Positions 8,655 to 16,895 of a stretch of 64,000 bases of DNA are shown piece by piece. The translations under genes and the position numbers were made by a program. The DNA is taken from positions 434,001 through 498,000 of the forward strand of contig CANMFP010000001.1 of NCBI GenBank assembly GCA_947497265.1, read 5' to 3'. The DNA is from an uncultured Isoptericola sp. Lineage in GTDB: Bacteria; Actinomycetota; Actinomycetes; Actinomycetales; Cellulomonadaceae. Every line of letters begins with the position of its first letter. The first letter of the stretch is position 1. The notes under the pieces were generated by a model. The model had not been told where the DNA came from, searched no databases, and was given only the letters and a program-made list of their open reading frames with translations.

Positions 8655-9616
8655 ACCTGCACGGCCTGGCCGCCCGTCGCCGGGTGGTCCTCGTGGGTGG
8701 CAAGGGCGGGGTGGGCAAGACGTCGGTCGCCTCGGCGGTCGCGCTGGCCCAGGCCCGGGCGGGCCGCCGGGTGCTGGTCGTCTCGACCGACCCGGCCCAC
8801 AACCTCGGCCACCTGTGGCAGCGCACGGTGGGCGACGACGTCGCGCGCCTGGCCGACGAGGCGCCCGGATACCTCGACGGGGTCGAGATCGACCCGGAGC
8901 GGACGACGGCGGCACACCTGTCCGCGGTCCGTGCCACGTTGCGCCGGCTCATGCCCGAGCACCTCGGCGGTGAGGTCGACCGGCACCTCGACCTGGCTCG
9001 TGACGCGCCCGGCATGCACGAGGCGGCGATCCTGGAGCGGGTGGCCGACCTCGTGCAGCGGGGCACGGCCGACTACGACCTGGTGGTCCTCGACACCGCA
9101 CCGTCGGGGCACACCGCCCGGCTGCTCTCCTTGCCGGAGACGATGGGGGCCTGGACCGACGGCCTTTTGCGGCGCCGAGACCGATCCGACCGGCTGGGCG
9201 CCGCCGCCCAGATGCTGGGCGGTCGGGGCGAGGCCACCGCGCGGCGCGACGCCGAGATCCGGTCCGTGCTGACCCGGCGACGGGAGCGGTTCGCGCACCT
9301 GCGCGACGTGCTCACGGACCATGAGGCCTGCACGTTCGTCGTGGTGCTGGCCGCCGAGCGGCTGCCCGTGCTGGAGACGGTCGAGCTGACGCGGCGGCTC
9401 ACCGGGCTCGGGGTCGCGGTGGGCGGGCTCGTGGTCAACAAGCGCTCGCCCGCCGACGCCGGCGAGCTGCTCGCCGCCCGCCACGCCGCGGAGGCGTCGC
9501 ACCTGGCCACGCTGCGGACCGAGCTGCCCGACGTGCCCATGCGAGAGGTGCCCCTCCTGGCGCGCGACGTGGTCGGCCGCGAGGCGCTCGAGCGGCTCGG
9601 CGACCTGCTCGCGTAA
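8645..9616 (+). CDS. ArsA/Get3-like P-loop ATPase, single domain
   Basis: This 323-residue SIMIBI-class ATPase has the deviant Walker [11 protein letters not shown] at its N-terminus and the ArsA/Get3 signature [24 protein letters not shown] motif follows the P-loop region, as in ArsA. The start was set at GTG 8645, which leaves about 13 residues before the first strand and overlaps the upstream gene by ten bases; farther in-frame starts would lie inside that gene. It has one cysteine and no Cys-x-x-Cys zinc motif of eukaryotic Get3, and no arsenite pump or ArsR is nearby. A role in arsenic resistance is therefore unlikely. A chaperone or metallochaperone role with the CC-ending protein is inference. 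Confidence 0.85.
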   Translation: MLLDLHGLAARRRVVLVGGKGGVGKTSVASAVALAQARAGRRVLVVSTDPAHNLGHLWQRTVGDDVARLADEAPGYLDGVEIDPERTTAAHLSAVRATLRRLMPEHLGGEVDRHLDLARDAPGMHEAAILERVADLVQRGTADYDLVVLDTAPSGHTARLLSLPETMGAWTDGLLRRRDRSDRLGAAAQMLGGRGEATARRDAEIRSVLTRRRERFAHLRDVLTDHEACTFVVVLAAERLPVLETVELTRRLTGLGVAVGGLVVNKRSPADAGELLAARHAAEASHLATLRTELPDVPMREVPLLARDVVGREALERLGDLLA

Positions 9617-9625
9617 GGGTTCTCC

Positions 9626-9657
9626 ACAACGCCCGGTGACGGACGTACGGGTGTTGT
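9626..9657 (+). terminator. hairpin after the cstA operon
   Basis: ACAACGCCCG and CGGGTGTTGT form a ten-base stem with one mismatch and a 12-base loop, starting ten bases after the ATPase stop. There is no T-run, as is common in actinobacteria. The gene that follows is an independent secreted chitinase. Confidence 0.5.
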
Positions 9658-9717
9658 CCATCGTGGGGTCGGCGCTTCAGACTCGAATCTGTTAGCACCT
9701 CTGACGAAAGGTTCGAC

Positions 9718-10683
9718 ATGACCCGGTCGACAGTCCTGAACCTCCGCGGCGGGACGGCGCGGCGGCGCGCGCTCTCCGCACTCACCGCCCTGACGATCGC
9801 CGCCGCCGGCGCGCTGGCGTGGACCACCGCCGGCCCGGCCGCGTCCGCCTCCGCCGCGAGCTGCGCGCCCGGCTGGTCGGCGGGCACGGTGTACACCGCC
9901 GGCGACACCGTGTCGCACGTCGGCCAGAACTGGGACGCCCAGTGGTGGACCCGCGGCGAGACCCCCGGCACCACCGGCCAGTGGGGCGTCTGGCGCTCCG
10001 CGGGCGCCTGCGACGGCGGCTCCACGCCCGACCCCGACCCCACCGACCCGCCCGTCGACCCCGGTGAATTCGTGGTGTCCGCTGCCCAGTTCGACGAGAT
10101 GTTCCCCCAGCGGAACTCGTTCTACACCTACCAGGGGCTGGTCGACGCGCTCGGGGCGTACCCCGACTTCGCCTCGGCCGGCGGCCCGGAGATCGCCAAG
10201 CGCGAGGCGGCCGCGTTCCTGGCCAACGTGGACCACGAGACCGGTGGGCTGCGCTACGTCAAGGAGATCAACGAGGCCAACTACTCCCACTACTGCGACG
10301 AGACGCAGCCGTTCGGGTGCCCCGCCGGCCAGTCGGCCTACTACGGCAAGGGCCCGGTCCAGCTCTCCTGGAACTACAACTACAAGGCCGCGGGCGACGC
10401 CCTGGGCATCGACCTGCTCAACAACCCGTACCTGGTGGAGACCGACCCGGCCGTCGCCTGGAAGACCGGCCTCTGGTACTGGAACACCCAGTCCGGCCCC
10501 GGCACCATGACAGGCCACCAGGCGATCGTGACCGGCGCCGGGTTCGGGGAGTCGATCCGCTCCATCAACGGCGCTCTCGAGTGCGACGGTGGCAACCCGG
10601 CCCAGGTGCAGAGCCGGATCGCCTCGTTCCAGCGGTTCGCGCAGATCCTCGGCACGACGACGGGTGGCAACCTCGGCTGCTGA
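9718..10683 (+). CDS. secreted GH19 chitinase with chitin-binding module
   Basis: This 321-residue secreted enzyme should cleave beta-1,4 links in chitin. A Sec signal peptide covers about residues 1-46 (basic N-region, Ala-rich core, SASAAS cleavage area). A CBM5/12-type module spans about residues 48-95, with aromatic binding residues in AQWWTRGETPG. A Pro-Asp-rich linker (DPDPTDPPVDPG) precedes the GH19 catalytic domain. The proposed acid is Glu174 in DHETGGL. The fold landmarks YYGKGPVQLSWNYNY and SIRSINGALEC are present. GAAAGG precedes the ATG. The same kind of carbohydrate module occurs twice in the secreted nuclease at 54111-56939, which suggests a common target surface. Confidence 0.93.
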   Translation: MTRSTVLNLRGGTARRRALSALTALTIAAAGALAWTTAGPAASASAASCAPGWSAGTVYTAGDTVSHVGQNWDAQWWTRGETPGTTGQWGVWRSAGACDGGSTPDPDPTDPPVDPGEFVVSAAQFDEMFPQRNSFYTYQGLVDALGAYPDFASAGGPEIAKREAAAFLANVDHETGGLRYVKEINEANYSHYCDETQPFGCPAGQSAYYGKGPVQLSWNYNYKAAGDALGIDLLNNPYLVETDPAVAWKTGLWYWNTQSGPGTMTGHQAIVTGAGFGESIRSINGALECDGGNPAQVQSRIASFQRFAQILGTTTGGNLGC

Positions 10684-10710
10684 CCCGCAGGCGACGGCGG
10701 GCTGGCCTCG

Positions 10711-10770
10711 GTTCGGCAGGAAGTGACCTGTTCGGCAGGACGGACTGTCGAACAGGTCACTTCGTGCCGA
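10711..10770. repeat. intergenic inverted and direct repeat
   Basis: Two arms (10713-10734 and 10749-10770) pair over 22 positions with one mismatch around a 14-base loop. Inside, GTTCGGCAGGA occurs twice as a direct repeat (10711 and 10730, period 19). The element starts 28 bases after the chitinase stop and may act as its terminator, although there is no T-run. It could also be a dispersed intergenic palindrome. Confidence 0.7.
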
Positions 10771-10814
10771 GCAGAACCGGGCGAGTGCGCGCAGGCGCGT
10801 GGCAAGATGCGCGC

Positions 10815-12128
10815 ATGTCCACGCCACACACCCCAGTGCCCGCGAAGGCTCGCGACCACGCCGAGGACCTCGGCGCGTTCGTCACCGCCGCGCCGTCGTC
10901 GTACCACGCCGCCGCCGAGGTCGCCCGCCGCGCCGAGGCCGCCGGGTTCGTCCGGCTGGCCGAGAGCGACGCGTGGGACGTCGCACCGGGCGGCCGCTAC
11001 GTCGTCGTGCGCGACGGCTCGGCCATCGCCTTCGTCGTGCCGCCGTCGGCGGAGGCGACCACCCCGTTCACGGTGCTCGGCACCCACACCGACTCACCCG
11101 GGTTCAAGCTCAAGCCGCGGCCCACCACCGGGCGCGAGGGCTGGGTGCAGGCCGGCGTCGAGGTGTACGGCGGGCCGCTGCTCAACTCCTGGCTGGACCG
11201 CGAGCTCGAGCTTGCCGGCCGCATCGTCACCCGGGACGGGGCGGAGCACCTGGTGCGCACCGGGCCCTTCGCCCGCATCCCCCAGCTCGCCATCCACCTC
11301 GACCGGCAGGTCAACGACGGCCTGGCCCTCGACAAGCAGCGGCACACCCAGCCCGTGATCGGCCTGGGCGAGGTCAGCGACGCCGACGTGCTCGCCGAGC
11401 TGGCCTCGCGCATCGAGGTGCCCGACGGCGCGGTCGACCCGGCGGACATCCTCGGCTACGACGTCGTGGTCGCCGACACCCAGGCACCGCGAGCCTTCGG
11501 CGCGCGCGAGGAGCTGTGGGCGTCCGGCCGGCTGGACAACCTGCTCTCCACGCACGCGGCGCTCACGGCGCTGCTCGGCGCCGAGCCCACCGACCTCACC
11601 GGTGTCGCGGTGCTGGCCGCGTTCGACCACGAGGAGATCGGGTCCGAGTCCCGCTCCGGCGCCGCCGGGCCGTTCCTCAGCGACGTCCTGGGCCGCATCT
11701 CGCGCGCGCTCGGCGCCGGGGGCGAGGACCGCCGTCGGGCGCTGGCGTCCTCGCTGTGCGTCTCCTCCGACGTGGGGCACGCCGTGCACCCCAACTACCC
11801 GGAGCGGCACGACCCCGCCAACCACCCGCGGGCGGGCGGCGGCCCCATCCTCAAGATCAACGCCAACCAGCGCTACACCACCGACGCCCACGGGGCCGCG
11901 CTCTGGCAGACGGCCTGCGAAGCCGCCGGAGTGCCCACCCAGGAGTTCGTCTCGAACAACACCATCCCGTGCGGCTCCACCATCGGGCCGATCACCGCCA
12001 CGCGGCTCGGCATCCGCGTCGTGGACGTGGGCGTACCGATCCTGTCGATGCACTCCGCGCGTGAGCTGACCGCCGTCGTCGACCCCTGGTACCTGGCGCG
12101 TGCGATGAGCGCCGTCCTCGTCCGGTAG
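10815..12128 (+). CDS. M18 family aminopeptidase
   Basis: This 437-residue zinc aminopeptidase removes N-terminal residues, often acidic ones, from peptides in the cytoplasm. Family landmarks are GTHTDSPGFKLKP, carrying a metal-binding His and Asp; FDHEEIGSESRSGA, with the catalytic and metal-binding Glu pair; HDPANHPR; and the C-terminal metal His in PILSMHSARE. The ATG at 10815 is supported by a CAAGAT hexamer ending exactly six bases before it, the arrangement of a leaderless transcript. It converges on the SH3-transglycosylase gene with an 18-base gap. Confidence 0.93.
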   Translation: MSTPHTPVPAKARDHAEDLGAFVTAAPSSYHAAAEVARRAEAAGFVRLAESDAWDVAPGGRYVVVRDGSAIAFVVPPSAEATTPFTVLGTHTDSPGFKLKPRPTTGREGWVQAGVEVYGGPLLNSWLDRELELAGRIVTRDGAEHLVRTGPFARIPQLAIHLDRQVNDGLALDKQRHTQPVIGLGEVSDADVLAELASRIEVPDGAVDPADILGYDVVVADTQAPRAFGAREELWASGRLDNLLSTHAALTALLGAEPTDLTGVAVLAAFDHEEIGSESRSGAAGPFLSDVLGRISRALGAGGEDRRRALASSLCVSSDVGHAVHPNYPERHDPANHPRAGGGPILKINANQRYTTDAHGAALWQTACEAAGVPTQEFVSNNTIPCGSTIGPITATRLGIRVVDVGVPILSMHSARELTAVVDPWYLARAMSAVLVR

Positions 12129-12146
12129 CGGCGAACCGGGCCCGCC

Positions 12147-13010
12147 TCAGCGCAGCCCGAGCTTGCGGGTGCAGTGCGGCCACTGGCCCCAGCCCGCGCG
12201 GGCCTGCAGGATCTGCGCGCGCTTGGTCTGCTCGCGGGCCCCGTGCCGGTGCGGCAGGCCCGAGCCGCCGACGGAACGCCAGGTGCGCGCCGTGAACTGG
12301 TACATGCCGTAGTAGCCGTTCCCGGTGGCGATCTGCGGGCGACCGCCGGACTCGCACCGCGCGAGCTGACCCCACACGTCGCGGGTCCGCAGCTTGTCCG
12401 CCGAGACCCAGCCCGTCCTGCCGCCGGGCAGCTTGACCTTGACGCGGTCGACGCCGCGGCCCGTGGTCCGGGCGAGCTTGATGACCTTCGTGCCGAGTGC
12501 CGCCCGGGCCACGGTGCGGGACGCCCCGCGGACCTCCCGGGTGACCTTGACCCGCTTGGTCGTGAACCGCTTGCCGCCGACGTCCCGCAACGGCGTGGCG
12601 GTCACCTGCCGCTTGCCGACCCAGCCGACCTTGCCGTTCGGCAGCCGGACCTTCAGCAGCTTCGTGCGACGGTCGAGCACAGTCAGCCGCGTGCCGTCGT
12701 CCGGCCGGGCCACGACGCGGCTCGACCGGTCGCGCTTCTTCGTGACCTTGGCCCGGTCGGCCTTGATCCAGCGCACGCCGCGCTGGGAGCCGGTGGCGAG
12801 GCCCGCCACGGCGCGGGGGCCGACGGCGGAGACGGGCGCAGCGCTCAGCGTTGCGGTCGCAGGGGCGGTCGCCGGAGGCGCGGCCGGTGCCGCGACGGGG
12901 GCCGCCGGAGCTGCGGCGGCGTGCGCCGGGGCACCTGCGAGCGGGACGAGGGTGACCGCGGTGGCCGCCGCGAGGGCAGCAGCGAGCCGCCGGGTCCTGG
13001 TGGTGGGCAT
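12147..13010 (-). CDS. secreted SH3-domain protein with Rpf-like transglycosylase domain
   Basis: This 287-residue protein probably acts on peptidoglycan outside the cell. A signal peptide ends near residue 32 (GAPAHAAAA), followed by an Ala/Pro-rich stretch. Two bacterial SH3-like repeats cover about residues 75-135 and 145-210; each ends with a GxVGWV or GRTGWV core. The C-terminal domain resembles the transglycosylase-like domain of resuscitation-promoting factors. It has the catalytic-type Glu in ARCESGG, then GNGYYGMYQFTARTWRSVGG, and a disulphide-compatible Cys pair. The gene is preceded by an unusually AT-rich leader. It may be co-transcribed with the LPXTG gene upstream, but the leader suggests its own control. 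Confidence 0.85.
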   Translation of the reverse strand: MPTTRTRRLAAALAAATAVTLVPLAGAPAHAAAAPAAPVAAPAAPPATAPATATLSAAPVSAVGPRAVAGLATGSQRGVRWIKADRAKVTKKRDRSSRVVARPDDGTRLTVLDRRTKLLKVRLPNGKVGWVGKRQVTATPLRDVGGKRFTTKRVKVTREVRGASRTVARAALGTKVIKLARTTGRGVDRVKVKLPGGRTGWVSADKLRTRDVWGQLARCESGGRPQIATGNGYYGMYQFTARTWRSVGGSGLPHRHGAREQTKRAQILQARAGWGQWPHCTRKLGLR

Positions 13011-13196
13011 GACACCAGGGAACGATGATCACGAACAGATAACAGCCTGGGCCGGACTTCTTTCACAAGACTTCCATGGCGAAAGCGCGATCCATTCATC
13101 AAAGAATGGACTATTCTTTCTCATCGCCCAGAAGGGCCATCTTTCTCTTGTCGCCCTTTGCGCCTATGTCCTGTGCCTGTGCGCCTGGCGCGCCGA
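13011..13196 (-). promoter_or_regulatory. AT-rich leader or promoter region of the SH3-transglycosylase gene
   Basis: This gap precedes the secreted transglycosylase on the minus strand. By hand count about 48% of bases 13021-13140 are G or C, far below the neighbouring genes. It holds a perfect seven-base stem (TCCATTC / GAATGGA, 13091-13110, loop ATCAAA) and a GCCC-AGAA-GGGC mini-hairpin at 13127-13138. I looked for the cyclic di-AMP (ydaO) riboswitch that often precedes Rpf genes and could not recognise its conserved core on either strand. A structured leader or a special promoter remains possible. Confidence 0.4.
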
Positions 13197-14060
13197 TCAG
13201 GCGTTGCGGCGGCGCACTGCCAGGAAGCCGATCCCTCCGAGGACGAGCACAGCCGCAGCGACGAGGACGGCCGTGACGGTCGCGCCGGTCCGCGGCAGCT
13301 CGCCACCACCGGACTGCGCCCGGACCTGCTCGGCCGACCCGGCGTCCGCCCCGTCAGCGTCGCCCCCGGTCTGGTCCGCGACGCCCGGCGTCACCGCCAC
13401 ACCCTGCGGGCGGCCCGGAGTGCTGCCGGCTTCCTCGTCCGTCCCGGTCTCGTCCGCGACCGGGACCGGCGACCCGCTCGGCACCGGCTCGTCGGTCCCG
13501 GGCTGATCGGTTCCGGGCTCGTCGGTCCCGGGCTCGTTGCCCTCGGGGTCCGTGCCCTCGGTCGGCGGGGTCGGCTCGCCCTCGCCGGGCTCGGTCGGCG
13601 GCGTGTCCGGGAAGTCCGGGGTCGGCTTGGGCTCCGGCGTCGCCACCGGCTCAGGGTCCTCGACGCAGACGGGCTCCTGGCCGCCCTCGCCGAAGTGCTC
13701 GTTGTGGTGGCCGATCTGCACCCACTCCACGCAGTCGCCGCCCTCGACCCCCAGCACGGACCAGGGGAGGAAGGACTGGCCGATGTACTGGGCCCACTCG
13801 TGCTCCACGCCGGCACACCCGGCGTCGTCGCGCTCGACGCACTTGCCTTCGAAGTGGACGTTGGCCTCCTTCGCCTCATCACCGGCGGTGTATCTGATGT
13901 TCACGTGCCCGTTGTCCGGGAACACGTCGCCCTCGGGGAGCTGGATCCCCTTGCCCGTCACCTCGTACGGCGTGGGGTCGTCCGAGCCACCGGCCCAGGC
14001 CAACGAGGCCGGGGCGATGACGAGGGCGGCGGTGAGAACGGCGGCCGAGAGCGTGCGCAT
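13197..14060 (-). CDS. LPXTG cell-wall-anchored protein
   Basis: This 287-residue surface protein has a signal peptide at about residues 1-23, a Cys-containing N-terminal domain (about 24-115), a long Pro/Glu/Asp/Thr-rich stalk with repeats such as EPGTDQPGTDEP, and a C-terminal sorting signal. The sorting signal is LPRTG, then a hydrophobic helix and the basic tail RRRN, so a sortase should link it to the wall. The globular part has four cysteines (KCVERDDAGC, GGDCVEW, PVCVED) and a His/Glu-rich patch GHHNEHFGEGG; I do not recognise the family. The start was set at ATG 14060, with GAAGGACT upstream. No sortase gene is in the window. Confidence 0.85.
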   Translation of the reverse strand: MRTLSAAVLTAALVIAPASLAWAGGSDDPTPYEVTGKGIQLPEGDVFPDNGHVNIRYTAGDEAKEANVHFEGKCVERDDAGCAGVEHEWAQYIGQSFLPWSVLGVEGGDCVEWVQIGHHNEHFGEGGQEPVCVEDPEPVATPEPKPTPDFPDTPPTEPGEGEPTPPTEGTDPEGNEPGTDEPGTDQPGTDEPVPSGSPVPVADETGTDEEAGSTPGRPQGVAVTPGVADQTGGDADGADAGSAEQVRAQSGGGELPRTGATVTAVLVAAAVLVLGGIGFLAVRRRNA

Positions 14061-14107
14061 GCGAGTCCTTCGTCGAGGCGGGGCCCGGCGGCCGTGCTCG
14101 CCGATGG

Positions 14108-14157
14108 CTCCTGCAGGAGTGTTCGCAGGCCGGACATGTCTCATCCGACGGATGAGA
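14108..14157. promoter_or_regulatory. two palindromes upstream of the LPXTG gene
   Basis: CTCCTGCAGGAG (14108-14119) is a perfect 12-base palindrome. TCTCATCC-GAC-GGATGAGA (14139-14157) is a perfect eight-base inverted repeat. Both lie in the gap between the divergent LPXTG and helicase genes and are operator candidates for either. Confidence 0.4.
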
Positions 14158-14248
14158 GGGACACGGCGGCGATGCCCGGCTGATGCTTCGACGTCCGATC
14201 CTAGGCCTTCAGTCGGCGAGTCAGCGCGATTTGTGGTAAGCGGAGCGG

Positions 14249-16879
14249 GTGAATTTCAGGTGCGACACTGTCGAGGTGCCACCAGAGAGCCCGCTCGCCG
14301 ACCACCCGCTGCTGGACGTGCTCACGGCTCGCGGCGCTCGGGCCGACCGCCTCCGGCACGCCCGGACGTTCCCCGCCCGGGACGCGCAGCACGCCGACTG
14401 GCCCGCCTGGGCCGACCCGCAGCTCGTGGCGGGCTACCAGGCCCTCGGGGTCGAGCGTCCGTGGACCCACCAGGTCACCACGGCGGACGCCGCCTGGCGG
14501 GGTGAGCACGTCGCGCTGGCCAGCTCCACCGGGTCCGGCAAGTCGCTGGCCTTCTGGCTGCCCGCGCTGACCGCCGTCCGCGCGGGTCGCGCGGCGGCGC
14601 AGGGCGGGCAGGGTCGGATCGAGACGACGGTCCGCGGCAGCACGGTGCTCTACCTGTCCCCCACCAAGGCTCTGGCCGCGGATCAGCTCACCGCGCTGAC
14701 ACGGCTCCTGGACGCCGCCGGCACCCGCGACGTCCGGGCCACCACGTGCGACGGCGACACCCCGTCGGAGGAGCGCCGCTGGGCCGCCGAGCACGCGGAC
14801 GTCGTCCTCACCAACCCCGACTTCCTGCACTTCGCCCTGCTGCCGGCGCACCGCCGGTGGACGCGGCTGCTACGGGGCCTGCGCTACGTCGTCGTCGACG
14901 AGGGGCACGCCTATCGCGGGGTCTTCGGCGCCCATGTCGCCCTGGTGCTGCGCCGCCTCGCGCGGCTCGCCGAGCACTACGGCGGCACGGCGCCGACCTT
15001 CGTCGTGGCCAGCGCGACGACGGCGGACCCCGCCGCGAGCGTCGCCCGGCTCCTCGGGACCTCGGCCGACGACGTCACGGAGGTCAGCGCTGACGGCTCG
15101 CCGGCGGGGCGGCGGACCGTCGTCCTCTGGCAGCCGCCCGAGATCACCGGACCGGCGTTCGAGCGCTCGGGCAGCACGACGGCGGACGGCCACCCGGCCG
15201 GGGTGTCGGACGACGACCCCTGGGCCCTGCCCGACCCCCTCGATCCCGCGGCGAACGAGGCCGATGCCGTCCTGACGGTCGAGGGTGCCGCCGAGCACCC
15301 CCGTCGATCCGCCACCGCGGAGGTGGCCGACCTGCTCGCCGACCTCGCCGCGCACGGTGCCCGCACGCTCGCCTTCACGCGCTCGCGCCGTGGCGCGGAG
15401 TCGGTGGCCCAGCAGGTGCGGGACCACCTGCGCCCCGTGTCGACCGGGCTCGCCGGGCGGGTCGCGGCCTACCGGGGCGGCTACCTGCCCGAGGAGCGCC
15501 GCGAGCTCGAGCAGGCGATCCGGTCGGGTGACCTCCTCGGCCTCGCCACCACGAACGCTCTCGAGCTCGGCGTCGACATTTCCGGCCTCGACGCGGTGCT
15601 CGTCGCGGGCTGGCCGGGCACGCGCATGTCCCTGTGGCAGCAGGCCGGACGAGCCGGGCGAGCGGGTGCCGACGGGCTCGTGGCGTTCGTCGCGCGCGAG
15701 GACCCGCTGGACACGTACCTGGTCACCCACCCCGAGGCGGTGTTCGACGCCCCGCTCGAGGCGACCGTGTTCGACCCGGGGAACCCCTACGTGCTGGCCC
15801 CCCAGCTGTGCGCGGCAGCCCAGGAGATGCCGTTGCGCACCGAGGACCTCGCCCGGTTCGGCGACCCCGCCCGGGTCCGGGAGGTGCTCGACGTCCTCGT
15901 CGCCCGCGGCCTGCTCCGTCGCCGCCCCTCCGGCTGGTACTGGACGCACGCGCAGCCGGCGGCCGGTATGGCGGACCTGCGCGGGTCCGGCGGCCGGCCG
16001 GTGCGGGTCGTCGAGGCCGCCACTGGCCGCCTCCTGGGCACGGTCGACGCCGCCTCGGCGGACGGCCAGGTGCACGACGGCGCGGTGTACGTGCACCAGG
16101 GCGTCACCTACGTGGTCGACCACCTCGACCTCGACGACCACGTGGCGCTCGTGGTGCGCCGGGACGTGGACCACGGCACCTGGTCGCGCGACGTCATGGA
16201 GATCTCCCTGGAGGAGCCCGGCGATCCCGACCACCCTGCTCCCGAGGGTTCGCGCCCCGCGCAGCGCCGCGAGTGGGGTCCCGTCACCTGGGGGCTGGGA
16301 CCGGTGGAGGTGACGAGCCAGGTGGTGAGCTTCCAGCGCCGCCGCATCCCGGACATGCAGGTGCTCGACACCGAGGCCCTGGACCTGCCGTCCCGCACGC
16401 TCGGCACCACCGCCGTGTGGTGGTCCGTGCCGGACCACGTGCTGCGGGCTGCCGGGGTCGACGCCGACGAGACACCGGGAGCCCTCCACGCGGCGGAGCA
16501 CGCCGCGATCGGGCTGCTGCCCCTGCTCGCCACGTGCGACCGCTGGGACCTGGGCGGGGTCTCCACCGCCCAGCACCCCGACACCGGCGAGGCGACCGTC
16601 TTCGTCTACGACGCCTATCCCGGCGGCGCAGGGTTCGCCGAGCGGGGCTACGAGCTCGGCGAACGGTGGCTGCGCGCCACCCGGGACGCCGTCGCGGCCT
16701 GCCCGTGCGCCGCCGGCTGCCCCGCCTGCGTCCAGTCGCCCAAGTGCGGCAACGACAACTCTCCGTTGGACAAGGCAGCGGCCGTGCGGGTCCTGGACGC
16801 GCTGCTGCGGCACGCGCCGGACGGTTCCCCGCCGAGCGCGCCCCGACCCCGGCCGTCGACGCCGGCGACGGCTTCGTAG
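14249..16879 (+). CDS. DEAD/DEAH-box helicase with C-terminal DUF1998 (MrfA/Hrq1-like)
   Basis: This 876-residue superfamily 2 helicase is most like the MrfA/YprA and Hrq1 group; B. subtilis MrfA repairs mitomycin-type DNA damage. N-terminal landmarks are SSTGSGKSLAFW (Walker A), LYLSPTKALAADQ (motif Ia) and VVVDEGHAYRG (DEGH box). The second helicase lobe carries QQAGRAGRAGADG (motif VI). The C-terminal DUF1998-type region has the four-cysteine cluster CPCAAGCPACVQSPKC, a probable metal site. It is longer than MrfA of about 750 residues. The start is GTG with GGAG close by; a second GTG at 14276 is possible. M. tuberculosis keeps a similar helicase (Rv3649) near its Tad-like locus. Confidence 0.9.
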   Translation: MNFRCDTVEVPPESPLADHPLLDVLTARGARADRLRHARTFPARDAQHADWPAWADPQLVAGYQALGVERPWTHQVTTADAAWRGEHVALASSTGSGKSLAFWLPALTAVRAGRAAAQGGQGRIETTVRGSTVLYLSPTKALAADQLTALTRLLDAAGTRDVRATTCDGDTPSEERRWAAEHADVVLTNPDFLHFALLPAHRRWTRLLRGLRYVVVDEGHAYRGVFGAHVALVLRRLARLAEHYGGTAPTFVVASATTADPAASVARLLGTSADDVTEVSADGSPAGRRTVVLWQPPEITGPAFERSGSTTADGHPAGVSDDDPWALPDPLDPAANEADAVLTVEGAAEHPRRSATAEVADLLADLAAHGARTLAFTRSRRGAESVAQQVRDHLRPVSTGLAGRVAAYRGGYLPEERRELEQAIRSGDLLGLATTNALELGVDISGLDAVLVAGWPGTRMSLWQQAGRAGRAGADGLVAFVAREDPLDTYLVTHPEAVFDAPLEATVFDPGNPYVLAPQLCAAAQEMPLRTEDLARFGDPARVREVLDVLVARGLLRRRPSGWYWTHAQPAAGMADLRGSGGRPVRVVEAATGRLLGTVDAASADGQVHDGAVYVHQGVTYVVDHLDLDDHVALVVRRDVDHGTWSRDVMEISLEEPGDPDHPAPEGSRPAQRREWGPVTWGLGPVEVTSQVVSFQRRRIPDMQVLDTEALDLPSRTLGTTAVWWSVPDHVLRAAGVDADETPGALHAAEHAAIGLLPLLATCDRWDLGGVSTAQHPDTGEATVFVYDAYPGGAGFAERGYELGERWLRATRDAVAACPCAAGCPACVQSPKCGNDNSPLDKAAAVRVLDALLRHAPDGSPPSAPRPRPSTPATAS

Positions 16880-16895
16880 CGCCTACGATCGTCGC

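Noticed and set aside
8645-9616. Arsenic resistance ATPase
   Set aside because: It has only one ATPase domain, no arsenite pump, arsenate reductase or ArsR gene is adjacent, and the partners are cstA and a CC-ending protein.
13011-13196. Cyclic di-AMP (ydaO) riboswitch upstream of the Rpf-like gene
   Set aside because: The conserved core segments of that riboswitch could not be recognised on either strand; the VanY-like gene leader at 46913-47109 was also checked without success.
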